From assembly GCA_002782675.1 (NCBI GenBank), contig PFIP01000015.1, positions 1 to 51,548 on the forward strand: DNA of 51,548 bases. The letters are read 5' to 3'. Within the stretch, counting starts at the first letter, position 1, and the number at the start of each line of letters is the position of its first letter. Below, piece by piece: positions 8,965-17,510 of the stretch. Both the position numbers and the translations under genes were made by a program. The stretch is from Candidatus Infernicultor aquiphilus (GTDB lineage: Bacteria; Atribacterota; Phoenicimicrobiia; Phoenicimicrobiales; Phoenicimicrobiaceae). A model generated the notes under the pieces. That model did no database searches. It saw only the letters and a list, made by a program, of their open reading frames with translations, and had not been told where the DNA came from.

Positions 8965-10401
8965 CTAGGTGGTGAGATTATTTTTTTGATATTCTTTTTG
9001 CCAAAATTCTAAGATCTCTTCCATCTTCATTTCTCGAGAACCTTTTAATAAGACAAAATCTCCTGGTCTAGTTAGATTTAATAGTTCTTTAACCAATTTT
9101 TTCTTCTCACTTTTCTCAAAAGAAAAAATTTTATTTTCTGACATTCCCTCATCTTTAGAAGATTTAGCAATTATCTTTCCTCCTTCACCAACAGTAATTA
9201 GCAGATTAATAGATAATTTTGCTACTTCTCTTCCTATTTCTTGATGATAAAAGTTAGTCTTTTCTCCTAATTCAAGCATATCTCCTAAGATAGCTACGTT
9301 TCTATTTCCTTGTGACACTTCTACTAAAGTTTCTAAAGCCTTTTTTACTGCTAATGGACTAGCATTATAGGAATCATTTAAGATTTTAATATCATCATAA
9401 AAATTCTTTAAATACATATGCATTTCTAATGGTTTAAAAGAAGCTAAGCCTTTTTCAATTAAATCCATTTCTACTCCCAAAGCAAAAGCAGTTGCAGAAG
9501 CAGCAAGTGCGTTATAAATGTTATACCTTCCTAATAAAGGGGAAAATATCTCTCGGTCTTCAACATCTTTTATTTTAAGGGTAAACTTCATTCCTCTGTC
9601 GCTGATCATTCTAATATTAAAAGCCATAATATCACTTTTATTCTCAAGGCCAAAGGTAATCATTTTCTTGCCTTTAACCATTTCCAAGGTCTTTAAAAAA
9701 TAGGGATCATCTCTATTTAAAATTACTATACCATCTTGGTTTAATGATTGTAACAATTCTGATTTAGCCTTAAAAATATTATCTCTTGATCCTAATAAAC
9801 CAATATGGGCCTCTCCAATATTAGTTATCACTGCTAAATCAGGATGGACAAGATTAGTAAGAACTTTTATCTCTCCTAAACCTCTCATCCCCATCTCTAC
9901 CACTAATATCTGATGTAATGCATTAAGCTGTAACAAAGTAAGAGGGATTCCAATTTCATTGTTATAATTACAAGAGGTTTTTAAAAGAGAGAATTTTTGA
10001 GATAATATATGAGCAATGATCTCTTTGGTGGTGGTCTTTCCGTTACTACCGGTAATGCAGATATTAAAAGTTTTAAATTTATTTTTATAATGCTTAGACC
10101 AATCTTGCAGAGCAGAAAGAGTATCTTTTACTTGGATAATAATTTTATCTTTATTTAGCTCTTCTTTCTGTAACAAATTACCAATATTTTTACAAATTAC
10201 TGCTCCCACCGATCCTTTATTAAGAGCTTCTCCAATAAAATTATGTCCATCAAAACGGGAACCAATTATGGCAAAAAATAAATCACCGGGAGCTAGATTC
10301 CTACTATCTATAGAAACTCTATTTATTAAGCGATCTTGGTCACCCTGAATTAACCTTCCTGAGGTAGCTTTTATCAATTCTGTAACTTTATACCCTTCCA
10401 A
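8965..10401 (-). CDS. murF: UDP-MurNAc-tripeptide--D-Ala-D-Ala ligase MurF
   Basis: Cytoplasmic ligase that adds D-Ala-D-Ala to UDP-MurNAc-tripeptide. 478 residues. The ATP loop ITGSNGKTTTKEII, VVEMGMRGLGEIK, NIGEAHIGLLGS and LNDSYNASPLAVKKAL with VAILGDMLELGE are typical of MurF and distinguish it from MurC/D/E. The start is TTG three bases after the murE stop; GGAGAG at the end of murE acts as the ribosome site, so translation is probably coupled. D-Ala-D-Ala ligase (ddl), which makes its substrate, is not in this window. Confidence 0.97.
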   Translation of the reverse strand: MEGYKVTELIKATSGRLIQGDQDRLINRVSIDSRNLAPGDLFFAIIGSRFDGHNFIGEALNKGSVGAVICKNIGNLLQKEELNKDKIIIQVKDTLSALQDWSKHYKNKFKTFNICITGSNGKTTTKEIIAHILSQKFSLLKTSCNYNNEIGIPLTLLQLNALHQILVVEMGMRGLGEIKVLTNLVHPDLAVITNIGEAHIGLLGSRDNIFKAKSELLQSLNQDGIVILNRDDPYFLKTLEMVKGKKMITFGLENKSDIMAFNIRMISDRGMKFTLKIKDVEDREIFSPLLGRYNIYNALAASATAFALGVEMDLIEKGLASFKPLEMHMYLKNFYDDIKILNDSYNASPLAVKKALETLVEVSQGNRNVAILGDMLELGEKTNFYHQEIGREVAKLSINLLITVGEGGKIIAKSSKDEGMSENKIFSFEKSEKKKLVKELLNLTRPGDFVLLKGSREMKMEEILEFWQKEYQKNNLTT

Positions 10402-10404
10402 TTT

Positions 10405-11877
10405 TTATCTCTCCATTAATATTTTCCTTACTACTTCTTCATCATTATAGTGAAGAATTTTATTTTTATAGATTTGTTCATTTTCAGGTCCTTTCCCAGC
10501 TATCAAAACTATATCTCCTTCTTTAGCTTTACCTAAAGCATGTTTAATAGCTTCCGCTCGGTCGATAATTATAATATATTCTTTATTGGTTTTTTTAACC
10601 CCTTTTTCAATCTCTTTAGCAATCTTTACAGGATCCTCACTTTTAGGGTTATCAGCAGTTATTACTACATAATCACTATATTTTCCTATAACTTCTCCTA
10701 TGGTAACTCTTACCTTATTATATTTTTCTCCTCCATGTCCAAATACAGTAATTATATTACGAGAAGCATAGCGGTGTAAATTCTGCAATATATTTCCTAA
10801 TCCATGATAATTGTGAGCAAAATCTATAATAATAGTATAATTCTGACCATATTCAATCATTTTATATCTTCCAGGAGCCCCATAAAACTTACCTAAAGCT
10901 TGGGAAATTATATTTAAAGGAATACCCTGAGAAATAGATGCTGCTATAGCTGCTAAAGCATTATATATGTTGTATACTCCACTAAAATTTAAAACTATCT
11001 TAGTATCACCTATAGGTGTCTCCACTATAAATGAAGAATTTTTAATATCCATTTCTATATTTTTAGCCCTAACATTACTCTCTTTTTTTATTCCATAGGT
11101 CATTAAATTGACCTCATTACAATCTATAAAATTTTTACTATACTCTTCGTCAATATTAATTATCGCAAATTTTTTATAAGCTTCTTTTTTACTTTTATTT
11201 AAACTTAAAAATAATTTTTTCTTTGCCTCTAAATAATTAGAAAAATTTTTATGGATTTCGAAATGCTCTCTGCTAATATTACTAAAAATAGCTAGATCAA
11301 AATTACAACCTTCTACTCGAGATAATTGCAAGGCATGTGAAGATACTTCCATTACCGCATAGCTATTCTTTTTTTCTACCATTTCTTGGAGGGCTTTTTG
11401 TAAATCGACTGATTCCATAGTAGTCATATGAGAAGAGACAATATTATCACCAATTATGTTTTGAGCAGTACCAAGAAGTCCAGTTTTATAACCTGCTTCC
11501 TGCAAGATAATTCTCAACATATAGGTAATGGTAGTTTTACCGTTTGTTCCAGTAACTCCAATTAATTTTAATTTACTGGAAGGAAAACCATAAAATTGAT
11601 TAGCTAAAATTGCTAAAGCTTTGCGACTATCCTTTACCTTGATTACAGTAATACCGGGTCTGAGGTTAATTTCTTTTTCTACTACCAGAGCAATAGCACC
11701 TTTATTAATAGCTTCAGCAATAAAATGATGCCCATCGAAAGTAAAACCTCTTATGCATATAAATAAAAAATCTCTCTTTATTTTTCGAGAGTCATAGTAA
11801 ATTCCTTTAATATCTAAATTTAAATCGCCAAAAACTTCCTTAACTTCTAAGTTAGTTATCAGTTCGCTTAACTTCAT
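10405..11877 (-). CDS. murE: UDP-MurNAc-dipeptide--diamino acid ligase MurE
   Basis: Cytoplasmic ligase that adds the third, diamino, residue to the stem peptide. 490 residues with the three Mur-ligase domains: N-terminal YDSRKIKRDFLFICIRG, the ATP loop VTGTNGKTTITYML (about 109-122), TMESVDLQKAL, and a C-terminal domain. The substrate-selecting loop near 406-411 reads DNPK where meso-diaminopimelate enzymes usually have DNPR. This suggests meso-DAP rather than lysine, but the Lys-for-Arg change makes it tentative. ATG start with GAGGT ten bases upstream. Lies between ftsI and murF. Confidence 0.96.
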   Translation of the reverse strand: MKLSELITNLEVKEVFGDLNLDIKGIYYDSRKIKRDFLFICIRGFTFDGHHFIAEAINKGAIALVVEKEINLRPGITVIKVKDSRKALAILANQFYGFPSSKLKLIGVTGTNGKTTITYMLRIILQEAGYKTGLLGTAQNIIGDNIVSSHMTTMESVDLQKALQEMVEKKNSYAVMEVSSHALQLSRVEGCNFDLAIFSNISREHFEIHKNFSNYLEAKKKLFLSLNKSKKEAYKKFAIINIDEEYSKNFIDCNEVNLMTYGIKKESNVRAKNIEMDIKNSSFIVETPIGDTKIVLNFSGVYNIYNALAAIAASISQGIPLNIISQALGKFYGAPGRYKMIEYGQNYTIIIDFAHNYHGLGNILQNLHRYASRNIITVFGHGGEKYNKVRVTIGEVIGKYSDYVVITADNPKSEDPVKIAKEIEKGVKKTNKEYIIIIDRAEAIKHALGKAKEGDIVLIAGKGPENEQIYKNKILHYNDEEVVRKILMER

Positions 11878-11904
11878 AGCATAAATTACCTCTAATTTCC
11901 CTGA

Positions 11905-11988
11905 TTCGTATATAGTATATCGTATTGCGTATAGTGTTTCAATTGTTATACTAACCTTGTAACAGGCAGATACAAGATCTGCCCCTAC
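11905..11988. repeat. Intergenic repeats: TATCGTATTGCG tract and GTAGGGGC palindrome
   Basis: Between murE and ftsI. A cgta/tatcgtattgcgtata tract covers about 11905-11935. A palindrome covers 11963-11988; read on the minus strand it starts gtaggggcagat, has loop cttgt and closes atctgcc. A second tract (caacgctatacgctattg, about 12011-12028) runs into the end of ftsI and provides its stop codon. Confidence 0.75.
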
Positions 11989-12022
11989 ATATTATTATAT
12001 ACTTATTTCTCAACGCTATACG

Positions 12023-13711
12023 CTATTGATTGGGTGGAATTGATAAATAAGGGAGGACTTTGGAAGCAATTTCTTTAAATACCGGAGCAGCCACCGTTCC
12101 CCCGTAATAACTACCTTTAGGTTGATCTAATAAAATTAAAATAGATATTTTGGGATTTTCAGCTGGTACATAACCTACAAATAATGAAGTATAAGCACTA
12201 TTAGAGTATTTACCAGTAGCAAAATCAAATATTTGACCAGTTCCAGTCTTCCCGGCAACCTGGTATTCATCAAGTTTTGCCTCCATGCCAGTTCCATTAA
12301 TCACTACTTGTTCTAATATTTTAGTCATAGTTAAAGCTGTTTCAACTGATACTACTTGCCGCACTGGCTTGGGCTTAAATACTTTAACGCTATTTTGATT
12401 AGAATCTAAAATTTCCTTTACTATCAACGGTTTCATCAAAGTCCCTCGATTAGCTATAGCTGATACAGCCATTATTAATTGGATAGGAGTTATTGAAATT
12501 TCCTGCCCTATAGATATAGAGGCTAAAGATATTTTTGACCAATCTTTAGAACTTCTTATTAATCCATTTGCTTCACCAGGTAAATTTATTTCGGTTAACG
12601 TTCCAAATCCGAATCTTCTAATAGATGTTTCAAAAACCTTTTTTTCTAACCTTATTCCAACTTGAATTATACCTACATTACAAGAATTCTTTACTATATC
12701 GGTAAGATTTTGTGAGCCATGTTGGTGTATATCGTGAAAAATATGTCCATTATAATTTATCCACCCTTTACAATAAAACTGATCATCTAATTTAACTACT
12801 CCTTCTTCCAATGCGGTAGCTATAGTAACGATTTTAAAGGTTGATCCCGGCTCATAGGTATTAGTTATGGCCAGGTCCTTCCAAGAATCGAGAGCATATT
12901 TATTAAAATAATTTGGATCATAAGAAGGTCTTACTGCTATTGCCAAAACTTCGCCAGTTTTTGGTTCTACTACAATAGCAACTCCGGCTTTAGCTTTGTA
13001 TTTCTGAAAAGCTTTATCTAGAGCTTCTTCAGTAATATACTGTATAACTTCATCAATAGTTAAAACAATAGAATTTCCGTCCCGATGAGTATTTAGTTCT
13101 TTAATGCTAAGTGGTATTTCCCCTCCCGAAGCATCTCTTTCTAAAACTACTAAACCAGGTAATCCTTTTAATTCCTGATCAAAAAATGACTCCAAACCTT
13201 CCAAACCTTGATTATCTATCCCTACAAATCCCATTAAATTAGAAGCTAAATATTTTTGAGGATAAAATCTTTTGCTCTCCTTTAAAAAATCTAATCCCTC
13301 TAAATTTAATTTTTTAATCTCTTCAACTTCTGTTTCATTTAATTTTCTCTTTATCCATACAAAAGGTCTTTTCTGATTTAATTTATCTAATACCTCTTTG
13401 GTTTCTAAATTTAAAATTAAAGATATTTTTAAAGCGGCCTCTTGAGGATTTTTAATTTTAGGTGGGATAGCAAATAAGGATTGAACATCAACATTAACAA
13501 CTAACTTCTTTAAATTTCTATCATAAATATTACCTCGCTCTCCTTCAATAGAAAAAGAAGTGAGATGCTCTTGTTGGGCAATTTCTTCAAATTTATTACT
13601 TTGAATAACTTGAATGTTATATAATCTATAAATTAATAAAAAATAAAAAATTATAAATAATATGAATAAAAAAGTAAGACGTTCTTTTTTTTCTTTGGAA
13701 AGCAATAACAA
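12023..13711 (-). CDS. ftsI: Division-specific class B penicillin-binding protein (FtsI/PBP2 type)
   Basis: Membrane-anchored D,D-transpeptidase that cross-links septal peptidoglycan with FtsW. 562 residues: one N-terminal membrane segment (about 12-31), a PBP dimerisation domain with EGERGNIYDRNLKKL, then the transpeptidase domain. The three active-site motifs are present: SxxK as STFK (Ser near residue 290), SxN as SCN in KNSCNVGI, and KTG in AGKTGTGQIF. No PASTA repeats. TTG start with AAGGTGGG just upstream. Position between ftsL and murE supports the division role. The TAG stop lies inside an ATACGC-type repeat tract. Confidence 0.96.
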   Translation of the reverse strand: MLLLSKEKKERLTFLFILFIIFYFLLIYRLYNIQVIQSNKFEEIAQQEHLTSFSIEGERGNIYDRNLKKLVVNVDVQSLFAIPPKIKNPQEAALKISLILNLETKEVLDKLNQKRPFVWIKRKLNETEVEEIKKLNLEGLDFLKESKRFYPQKYLASNLMGFVGIDNQGLEGLESFFDQELKGLPGLVVLERDASGGEIPLSIKELNTHRDGNSIVLTIDEVIQYITEEALDKAFQKYKAKAGVAIVVEPKTGEVLAIAVRPSYDPNYFNKYALDSWKDLAITNTYEPGSTFKIVTIATALEEGVVKLDDQFYCKGWINYNGHIFHDIHQHGSQNLTDIVKNSCNVGIIQVGIRLEKKVFETSIRRFGFGTLTEINLPGEANGLIRSSKDWSKISLASISIGQEISITPIQLIMAVSAIANRGTLMKPLIVKEILDSNQNSVKVFKPKPVRQVVSVETALTMTKILEQVVINGTGMEAKLDEYQVAGKTGTGQIFDFATGKYSNSAYTSLFVGYVPAENPKISILILLDQPKGSYYGGTVAAPVFKEIASKVLPYLSIPPNQ

Positions 13712-13753
13712 TTCCCACCTTTTTTTGCATATATTTTTACAACTATAGTATTA

Positions 13754-14197
13754 TTATTTTAATAGCCCTAAAATCAAGTCGTCTAATTTATTTAGGTTAA
13801 GACTAGCCCAAAAGTACTTTTCTTTTTCATAATTATTACTGCTTACTCCAATATCTTCTCGAGAACTAACCTGAGGAGTAGGGTTTAAAACAATATATTT
13901 AACTTCTTTTGGTCTAATCATCCCTAAATGGTTAGAAGCAACTCCTTCAATTCTATCAAGTGCAGAAAGAGTCTCTACATTTAAGTCAAGCTTCCTATTC
14001 TGTTCTTCTAACATTACCTTAGTATTTTCTAACTCTATTAATTTATATCCTAATTCTGTTAATATAATATTATTCGAGATATAAAAAATAATTATGGAAG
14101 TGATAAAAAATACTAAAAATAAAAATGATCCATAAATAGCCAACATATTTTTATATTCACAATTACTACTAATTATAATATTATTACTACTTCTCAC
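13754..14197 (-). CDS. ftsL: FtsL-like cell division protein
   Basis: Small bitopic protein expected to pair with FtsQ/DivIB and DivIC in the divisome. 147 residues: a short cytoplasmic N-terminus, one membrane segment (about 20-42), then a coiled-coil stretch LTELGYKLIELENTKVMLEEQ and the typical FtsL/DivIC end motif SNHLGMIRPKEVKYI. FtsL proteins are poorly conserved, so the call rests on topology, that C-terminal motif and the slot between rsmH and ftsI. GTG start with a GCGGTG ribosome site. The roughly 40-residue tail after the motif is unusual in length and not recognised. Confidence 0.87.
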   Translation of the reverse strand: MRSSNNIIISSNCEYKNMLAIYGSFLFLVFFITSIIIFYISNNIILTELGYKLIELENTKVMLEEQNRKLDLNVETLSALDRIEGVASNHLGMIRPKEVKYIVLNPTPQVSSREDIGVSSNNYEKEKYFWASLNLNKLDDLILGLLK

Positions 14198-14243
14198 TTT
14201 ATTATCACCGCTTTTTGTTAAAAATTTTTAAAAATAAATTTAT

Positions 14244-15182
14244 TTATATATTTATAGTATTAGATATTATCTTTTCTGCCACTCTTAATTTAGCGCTTCT
14301 CGCTTTAGGATTTCCCTTTATTTCCTCTAAAGAAGGCCTAATTGGTTTTTTAGTAATAATTTTTAAGTTATACCCCTTTTGTCCTATTCCTTCTTTCTCC
14401 GCTTTTTTAAATATATTTTTAACTATCCTATCCTCTAAAGAATGGTAGGAAATAACACCTACCCTTCCTTGATCATCTAAAACTTGGATAGCTTGATATA
14501 ACCCCTTTTCTAAGAACTCGAGTTCTCGATTTACCTCTATTCTGATCGCCTGAAAAATTCGAGTGGCGGGATGAATTCTCCACCAACTCTTTTTTTTAGT
14601 TTTAGGAAGAGCCCTTATCACCAAATCAGCTAATTGTTTGGTAGTAGTTATAGGATTATTTTGCCTCTTTAGGACTATTAAATGGGCAATTCTTTTAGAA
14701 AATCTTTCTTCTCCATATCTCTGGAATATTTCTATCAGATCTTTTTCTGAATAACTATTAACCAGAATATCAGCATTAAATTTTTGGGTTAAATCCATCC
14801 GCATATCTAAATAACTGTCTTCTTTAAAGCTAAATCCCCGCTCCTTTTCTGCTAATTGGTGAGAGGAAACTCCTAAATCAAAAAATATTCCGCTAACTTT
14901 TTTAATTTTTAAGTTATTTAAAATCTTTTCTAAATTATTAAAATTATCTTTCACTAATTTCACTCTATCCAGATAATTTTTTAATTTTCTACTTGCTGCT
15001 TCGATTGCCTCTATGTCCTGATCAATACCAATCAACAAACCATCAGGGTATATTTTTTCTAAAATTGATTCAGCATGTCCTCCGCCTCCTAAAGTACAAT
15101 CAATATAAATACCCTCTTTTTTGCAATTTAAATAATATATAACTTCTTTTGTTAGTACTGGACTATGAAAAGAATTCACCAT
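14244..15182 (-). CDS. rsmH: 16S rRNA m4C1402 methyltransferase RsmH (MraW)
   Basis: SAM-dependent enzyme that N4-methylates C1402 in the decoding centre of 16S rRNA. 312 residues, full length. Visible family motifs: HSPVLTKEVIYYL at the N-terminus, the SAM loop IDCTLGGGGHAESIL, GIDQD, FFDLGVSSHQLAEKERGFSF, and ATRIFQAIRIEVNREL with VISYHSLEDRIVKN toward the end. The ATG follows the mraZ stop after three bases, so it is probably coupled to mraZ. This is the standard second gene of dcw clusters. Confidence 0.97.
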   Translation of the reverse strand: MVNSFHSPVLTKEVIYYLNCKKEGIYIDCTLGGGGHAESILEKIYPDGLLIGIDQDIEAIEAASRKLKNYLDRVKLVKDNFNNLEKILNNLKIKKVSGIFFDLGVSSHQLAEKERGFSFKEDSYLDMRMDLTQKFNADILVNSYSEKDLIEIFQRYGEERFSKRIAHLIVLKRQNNPITTTKQLADLVIRALPKTKKKSWWRIHPATRIFQAIRIEVNRELEFLEKGLYQAIQVLDDQGRVGVISYHSLEDRIVKNIFKKAEKEGIGQKGYNLKIITKKPIRPSLEEIKGNPKARSAKLRVAEKIISNTINI

Positions 15183-15185
15183 AGA

Positions 15186-15617
15186 TTATTCTTCTTTTTC
15201 ATATACCCTTTCCGCAATATCTTCATATGAATCTTCAATCTTATCAAAATATTTTTGCCATATATCTTTACTCCAGATTTCTATCCTATCTGACACCCCA
15301 ATAATCATAACTTCTTTATCAATCCGAGCATATTCTCTTAAATATTTCATAATAATTACTCTACCTTGACTATCTATGGTACAATTAGTAGCTCGAGAAA
15401 ATAGTATCCTCTTAAATGCTCGTGCATCTCTTTGTCCCAAGGGAAGTGACTTTAATTTCTCAGCAAGAGTTTTCCATTCTTCAAGAGAGTACACAAAAAG
15501 ACAAACATCAAGACCATAGGTAATAATAAAATTATCACCTAAAGGTTCACGATATTTTGCCGGTACAATTAACCGCCCTTTCTCATCAATGGTATGTTCA
15601 TATTGTCCTAAAAACAT
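15186..15617 (-). CDS. mraZ: Transcriptional regulator MraZ
   Basis: DNA-binding protein of the AbrB/MazE fold that represses its own dcw operon in species where it has been studied. 143 residues with two tandem MraZ repeats, MFLGQYEHTIDEKGRLIVPAKYR and a second one around CTIDSQGRVIIMKYLREYA. ATG start with AAAGGAG seven bases upstream. First gene of the cluster; 23 bases upstream of the start are three TGGAG boxes at 10-bp spacing that look like its operator. Confidence 0.97.
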   Translation of the reverse strand: MFLGQYEHTIDEKGRLIVPAKYREPLGDNFIITYGLDVCLFVYSLEEWKTLAEKLKSLPLGQRDARAFKRILFSRATNCTIDSQGRVIIMKYLREYARIDKEVMIIGVSDRIEIWSKDIWQKYFDKIEDSYEDIAERVYEKEE

Positions 15618-15639
15618 AAATGCTCCTTTAGATTAAATC

Positions 15640-15664
15640 CTCCACTTCACTCCACTTCACTCCA
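15640..15664 (-). promoter_or_regulatory. Candidate MraZ operator: three TGGAG boxes
   Basis: On the minus strand TGGAG occurs at 15664-15660, 15654-15650 and 15644-15640, each pair separated by the same five bases TGAAG. This matches the architecture of the E. coli MraZ operator (three TGGGN boxes with 5-nt spacers). A possible -10 (TATACT, 15673-15678) lies just upstream; I see no clear -35. Confidence 0.6.
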
Positions 15665-15679
15665 TTATTTATAGTATAC

Positions 15680-15880
15680 TACATTTTTTTAAAAAATCCT
15701 CTTTTTTTGAAAAAATATTTTATTTTTTTTTAAAATATGGAAAATTCGACGGTTTTAACTTGTTTTTCTAACCATAAAAGAAAGCAGTATTTTAATTATT
15801 ATTTTGGATTAGGTAGGACAGATGGATTATTTATAAAAATTGATTTACTTATGGAGAGTATTCGAAGAAAAAGAATAAAT
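15680..15880. other. AT-rich spacer between rnpB terminator and mraZ promoter area
   Basis: Apart from the operator region, the 322 bp between mraZ and rnpB holds homopolymeric A/T tracts next to mraZ and no convincing gene. A 72-codon plus-strand frame starting at 15737 runs into the rnpB terminator stem, has no ribosome site and looks like chance. Confidence 0.5.
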
Positions 15881-15929
15881 AAAAAAAGAGATATAGGATA
15901 TTATTTTCTATTCCTATATCTCTTTTTTT
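15881..15929 (-). terminator. Rho-independent terminator of rnpB (bidirectional)
   Basis: A perfect 18-bp stem (arms 15881-15898 and 15912-15929, loop 13 nt) with A7/T7 ends. It begins 11 bases after the RNase P RNA 3' end. The T-run is present on either strand, so it can stop transcription from both sides. Confidence 0.9.
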
Positions 15930-15939
15930 ACTCTATTCT

Positions 15940-16324
15940 GATAAGTAGATCATAAGCCGAGTTTTGTTCCCTTATTAAATTATAAGGGCGGTAATCATCT
16001 ATCTTGGATGTAAGTTACCTTACATCTCTAGCGACCTACCCGAAGATTAAAGCGGGCCGCTACACCTCTTCCTATTTGGTCTTTCTCCAAGTGGGGTTTG
16101 CTAAGCTTGTTAGTCACCTAACAACTGGTAGGCTCTTACCCTGCCTTTTCACCTTTACCCTACACTCAAGTCTGGTATCAGATTTAAGTGTTAGGCTGTA
16201 TATTTTCTGTAGCACTTTCCTCGAGGTTACCCTCACTGGGGATTACCCAGCACTCTGCCCTATGGAGCTCGGACTTTCCTCGGAAGAAAATATTTTTCTT
16301 CCGCGATTACCTGACCTACTTATC
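15940..16324 (-). ncRNA. rnpB: RNase P RNA, bacterial class A
   Basis: Catalytic RNA of RNase P, which removes tRNA 5' leaders. About 385 nt. The minus strand shows the conserved core: GAGGAAAGTCCGAGCTCC near the 5' end, GAGGAAAGTGCTACAGAAA (start of CR-II/III), GGTAAGAGCCTACC, and near the 3' end AAAACTCGGCTTATGATC. The ends pair as P1 (GATAAGTAG with CTACTTATC), which sets the limits. It has its own promoter and is followed by a strong terminator. A plus-strand open frame across it is a shadow. Confidence 0.96.
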
Positions 16325-16358
16325 AACTATTTATCAACTATTCTCTTTTTTCTATTTT

Positions 16359-16387
16359 AAAATACCATTTTATTTTTAAGAAGTCAA
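16359..16387 (-). promoter_or_regulatory. Promoter of rnpB
   Basis: -35 TTGACT (16387-16382), 17-bp spacer, -10 TATTTT (16364-16359) with TGG directly before it (extended -10). Lies between the zinc-ribbon gene and rnpB; the leader to the mature 5' end would be about 30 nt. Confidence 0.65.
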
Positions 16388-16397
16388 TTAACTTGAA

Positions 16398-17111
16398 TTA
16401 CCCTTTCCAAACCAAAATTCGGTTACAATTAGGGCAAGTTATTAGTATTTGACCTTTTTTCAATTGATAAATGATATCACTGGGAAGATCGAGAGAGCAA
16501 CCTGGGCATATAGAACTATTAACCGTGACAATGGCTTTCCCACCTTTTTCTTTTTTTAATAGTTCATATTCTTTCAGAAGACGGTTATCGGTTAATTTAA
16601 TTAACCTTTCTTTTCTTTTAAGGTTTAAAGAATTCATACTCTCTTCTATTCTGGCCGCTAATAATTCCATTTCCTGTTGACGCTTTTGTAAATACTTTTC
16701 TTTCTCTTTTAAATCTTCCTCAAGTTTATTAACTAATTTATTAAGTTCTTCTATTTCTTCCATTAAATTTAAAAGTTCGTTCTCAATATTATTTTTTTCT
16801 TCTTCATAATTAGCTATTACCCTTTGTAATTGTTTAAGTTCTTTGATATCAGATATCTTACCTCCGTATAAATCTTCCTGATGTTTTTTAATCTTGTTAG
16901 ATTTTTCAGATAAATCTAATTCTTTTCTTTTCAACTTAAGCTGCAATTCTTTATAATTTTCATGTTTATTCTTTAGATCATTTTTTAATTCTTGAATTTC
17001 TTTATTAATTATTTCTATTCTCGAGGGCAACTCTTTTTTCTTTTTCTCTTCTTCATTTATATCATTATCTATTTTTTGTAATTCTAATAGAATATCAAAT
17101 TGCTCTATCAA
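16398..17111 (-). CDS. Coiled-coil protein with C-terminal C4 zinc ribbon
   Basis: 237 residues. Residues 1-190 are almost entirely charged heptad sequence, predicting a long helical coiled coil. The C-terminus has CPGC (202-205) and CPNC (226-229), the four zinc ligands of the zf-RING_7 / C4-type zinc-ribbon family. Members are widespread in bacteria and often thought to bind nucleic acid, but the function is not established. TTG start with AGGGGAGG upstream. Lies between the CAU tRNA and rnpB; the rnpB promoter starts about ten bases after its stop. Confidence 0.9.
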   Translation of the reverse strand: MIEQFDILLELQKIDNDINEEEKKKKELPSRIEIINKEIQELKNDLKNKHENYKELQLKLKRKELDLSEKSNKIKKHQEDLYGGKISDIKELKQLQRVIANYEEEKNNIENELLNLMEEIEELNKLVNKLEEDLKEKEKYLQKRQQEMELLAARIEESMNSLNLKRKERLIKLTDNRLLKEYELLKKEKGGKAIVTVNSSICPGCSLDLPSDIIYQLKKGQILITCPNCNRILVWKG

Positions 17112-17156
17112 TTAACTATTCCTCCCCTCTTCAGATCAATAGAGTGCTTTAAAATA

Positions 17157-17196
17157 AAAAAACCTTACTTCCTACATATAAGAAGTAAGGTTTTTT
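17157..17196 (-). terminator. Rho-independent terminator after the CAU tRNA
   Basis: Perfect 15-bp stem (17157-17171 with 17182-17196), arms ending in A6 and T6. It separates the tRNA transcript from the zinc-ribbon gene and can act in both directions. Confidence 0.85.
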
Positions 17197-17284
17197 AAAA
17201 ACTCTAATCTTTTATCAATTTTAAATTTCTTCATAAAATTTTTTACTACCTTGGTTTGCTACTAATAAAAATATATTAGTTTTT

Positions 17285-17360
17285 TGGTGGGCCCACCTGG
17301 ACTCGAACCAGGGACCGACCGGTTATGAGCCGGTTGCTCTACCAACTGAGCTATGGGCCC
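17285..17360 (-). tRNA. tRNA with CAU anticodon, probably tRNA-Ile2 (lysidine type)
   Basis: 76 nt including encoded CCA. The acceptor stem GGGCCCA/TGGGCCC, D arm AGCTCAGTTGGTAGAGC and T loop GGTTCGAGTCC are all present. The anticodon loop CTCATAA on a CCGG stem resembles tRNA-Ile2, whose C34 is changed to lysidine by TilS, more than elongator or initiator Met. Elongator Met cannot be fully excluded. Confidence 0.93.
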
Positions 17361-17386
17361 GTTTTCTAATAATTATCTTCGTTAAA

Positions 17387-17414
17387 AGTATACCAAATAT
17401 ACTTATAAAGTCAA
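17387..17414 (-). promoter_or_regulatory. Promoter of the CAU tRNA
   Basis: -35 TTGACT (17414-17409), 16-bp spacer, -10 TATACT (17392-17387) preceded by TGG. The first tRNA base is 26 nt beyond the -10. An ATTGCG/TATCG-type repeat (about 17424-17447) lies just upstream. Confidence 0.65.
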
Positions 17415-17510
17415 GAATATTTTCGTATTGCGTATTGCGTATCGAGTAAATAGAAAGAAAAAACTCTAGAAAAAATACTTTAGGCAATAGAATAATTAAT
17501 ATTTTTGCAC

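Noticed and set aside
15665-15705. Confident promoter for mraZ
   Set aside because: A TATACT -10 is present, but no acceptable -35 lies 16-18 bp upstream, so it is mentioned only with the operator.
15737-15955. 72-codon plus-strand open frame between mraZ and rnpB
   Set aside because: It overlaps the rnpB terminator stem and the rnpB 3' end, has no ribosome site and low-complexity sequence.
16004-16360. 118-codon plus-strand open frame
   Set aside because: Antisense to the conserved RNase P RNA core, which explains the open frame.
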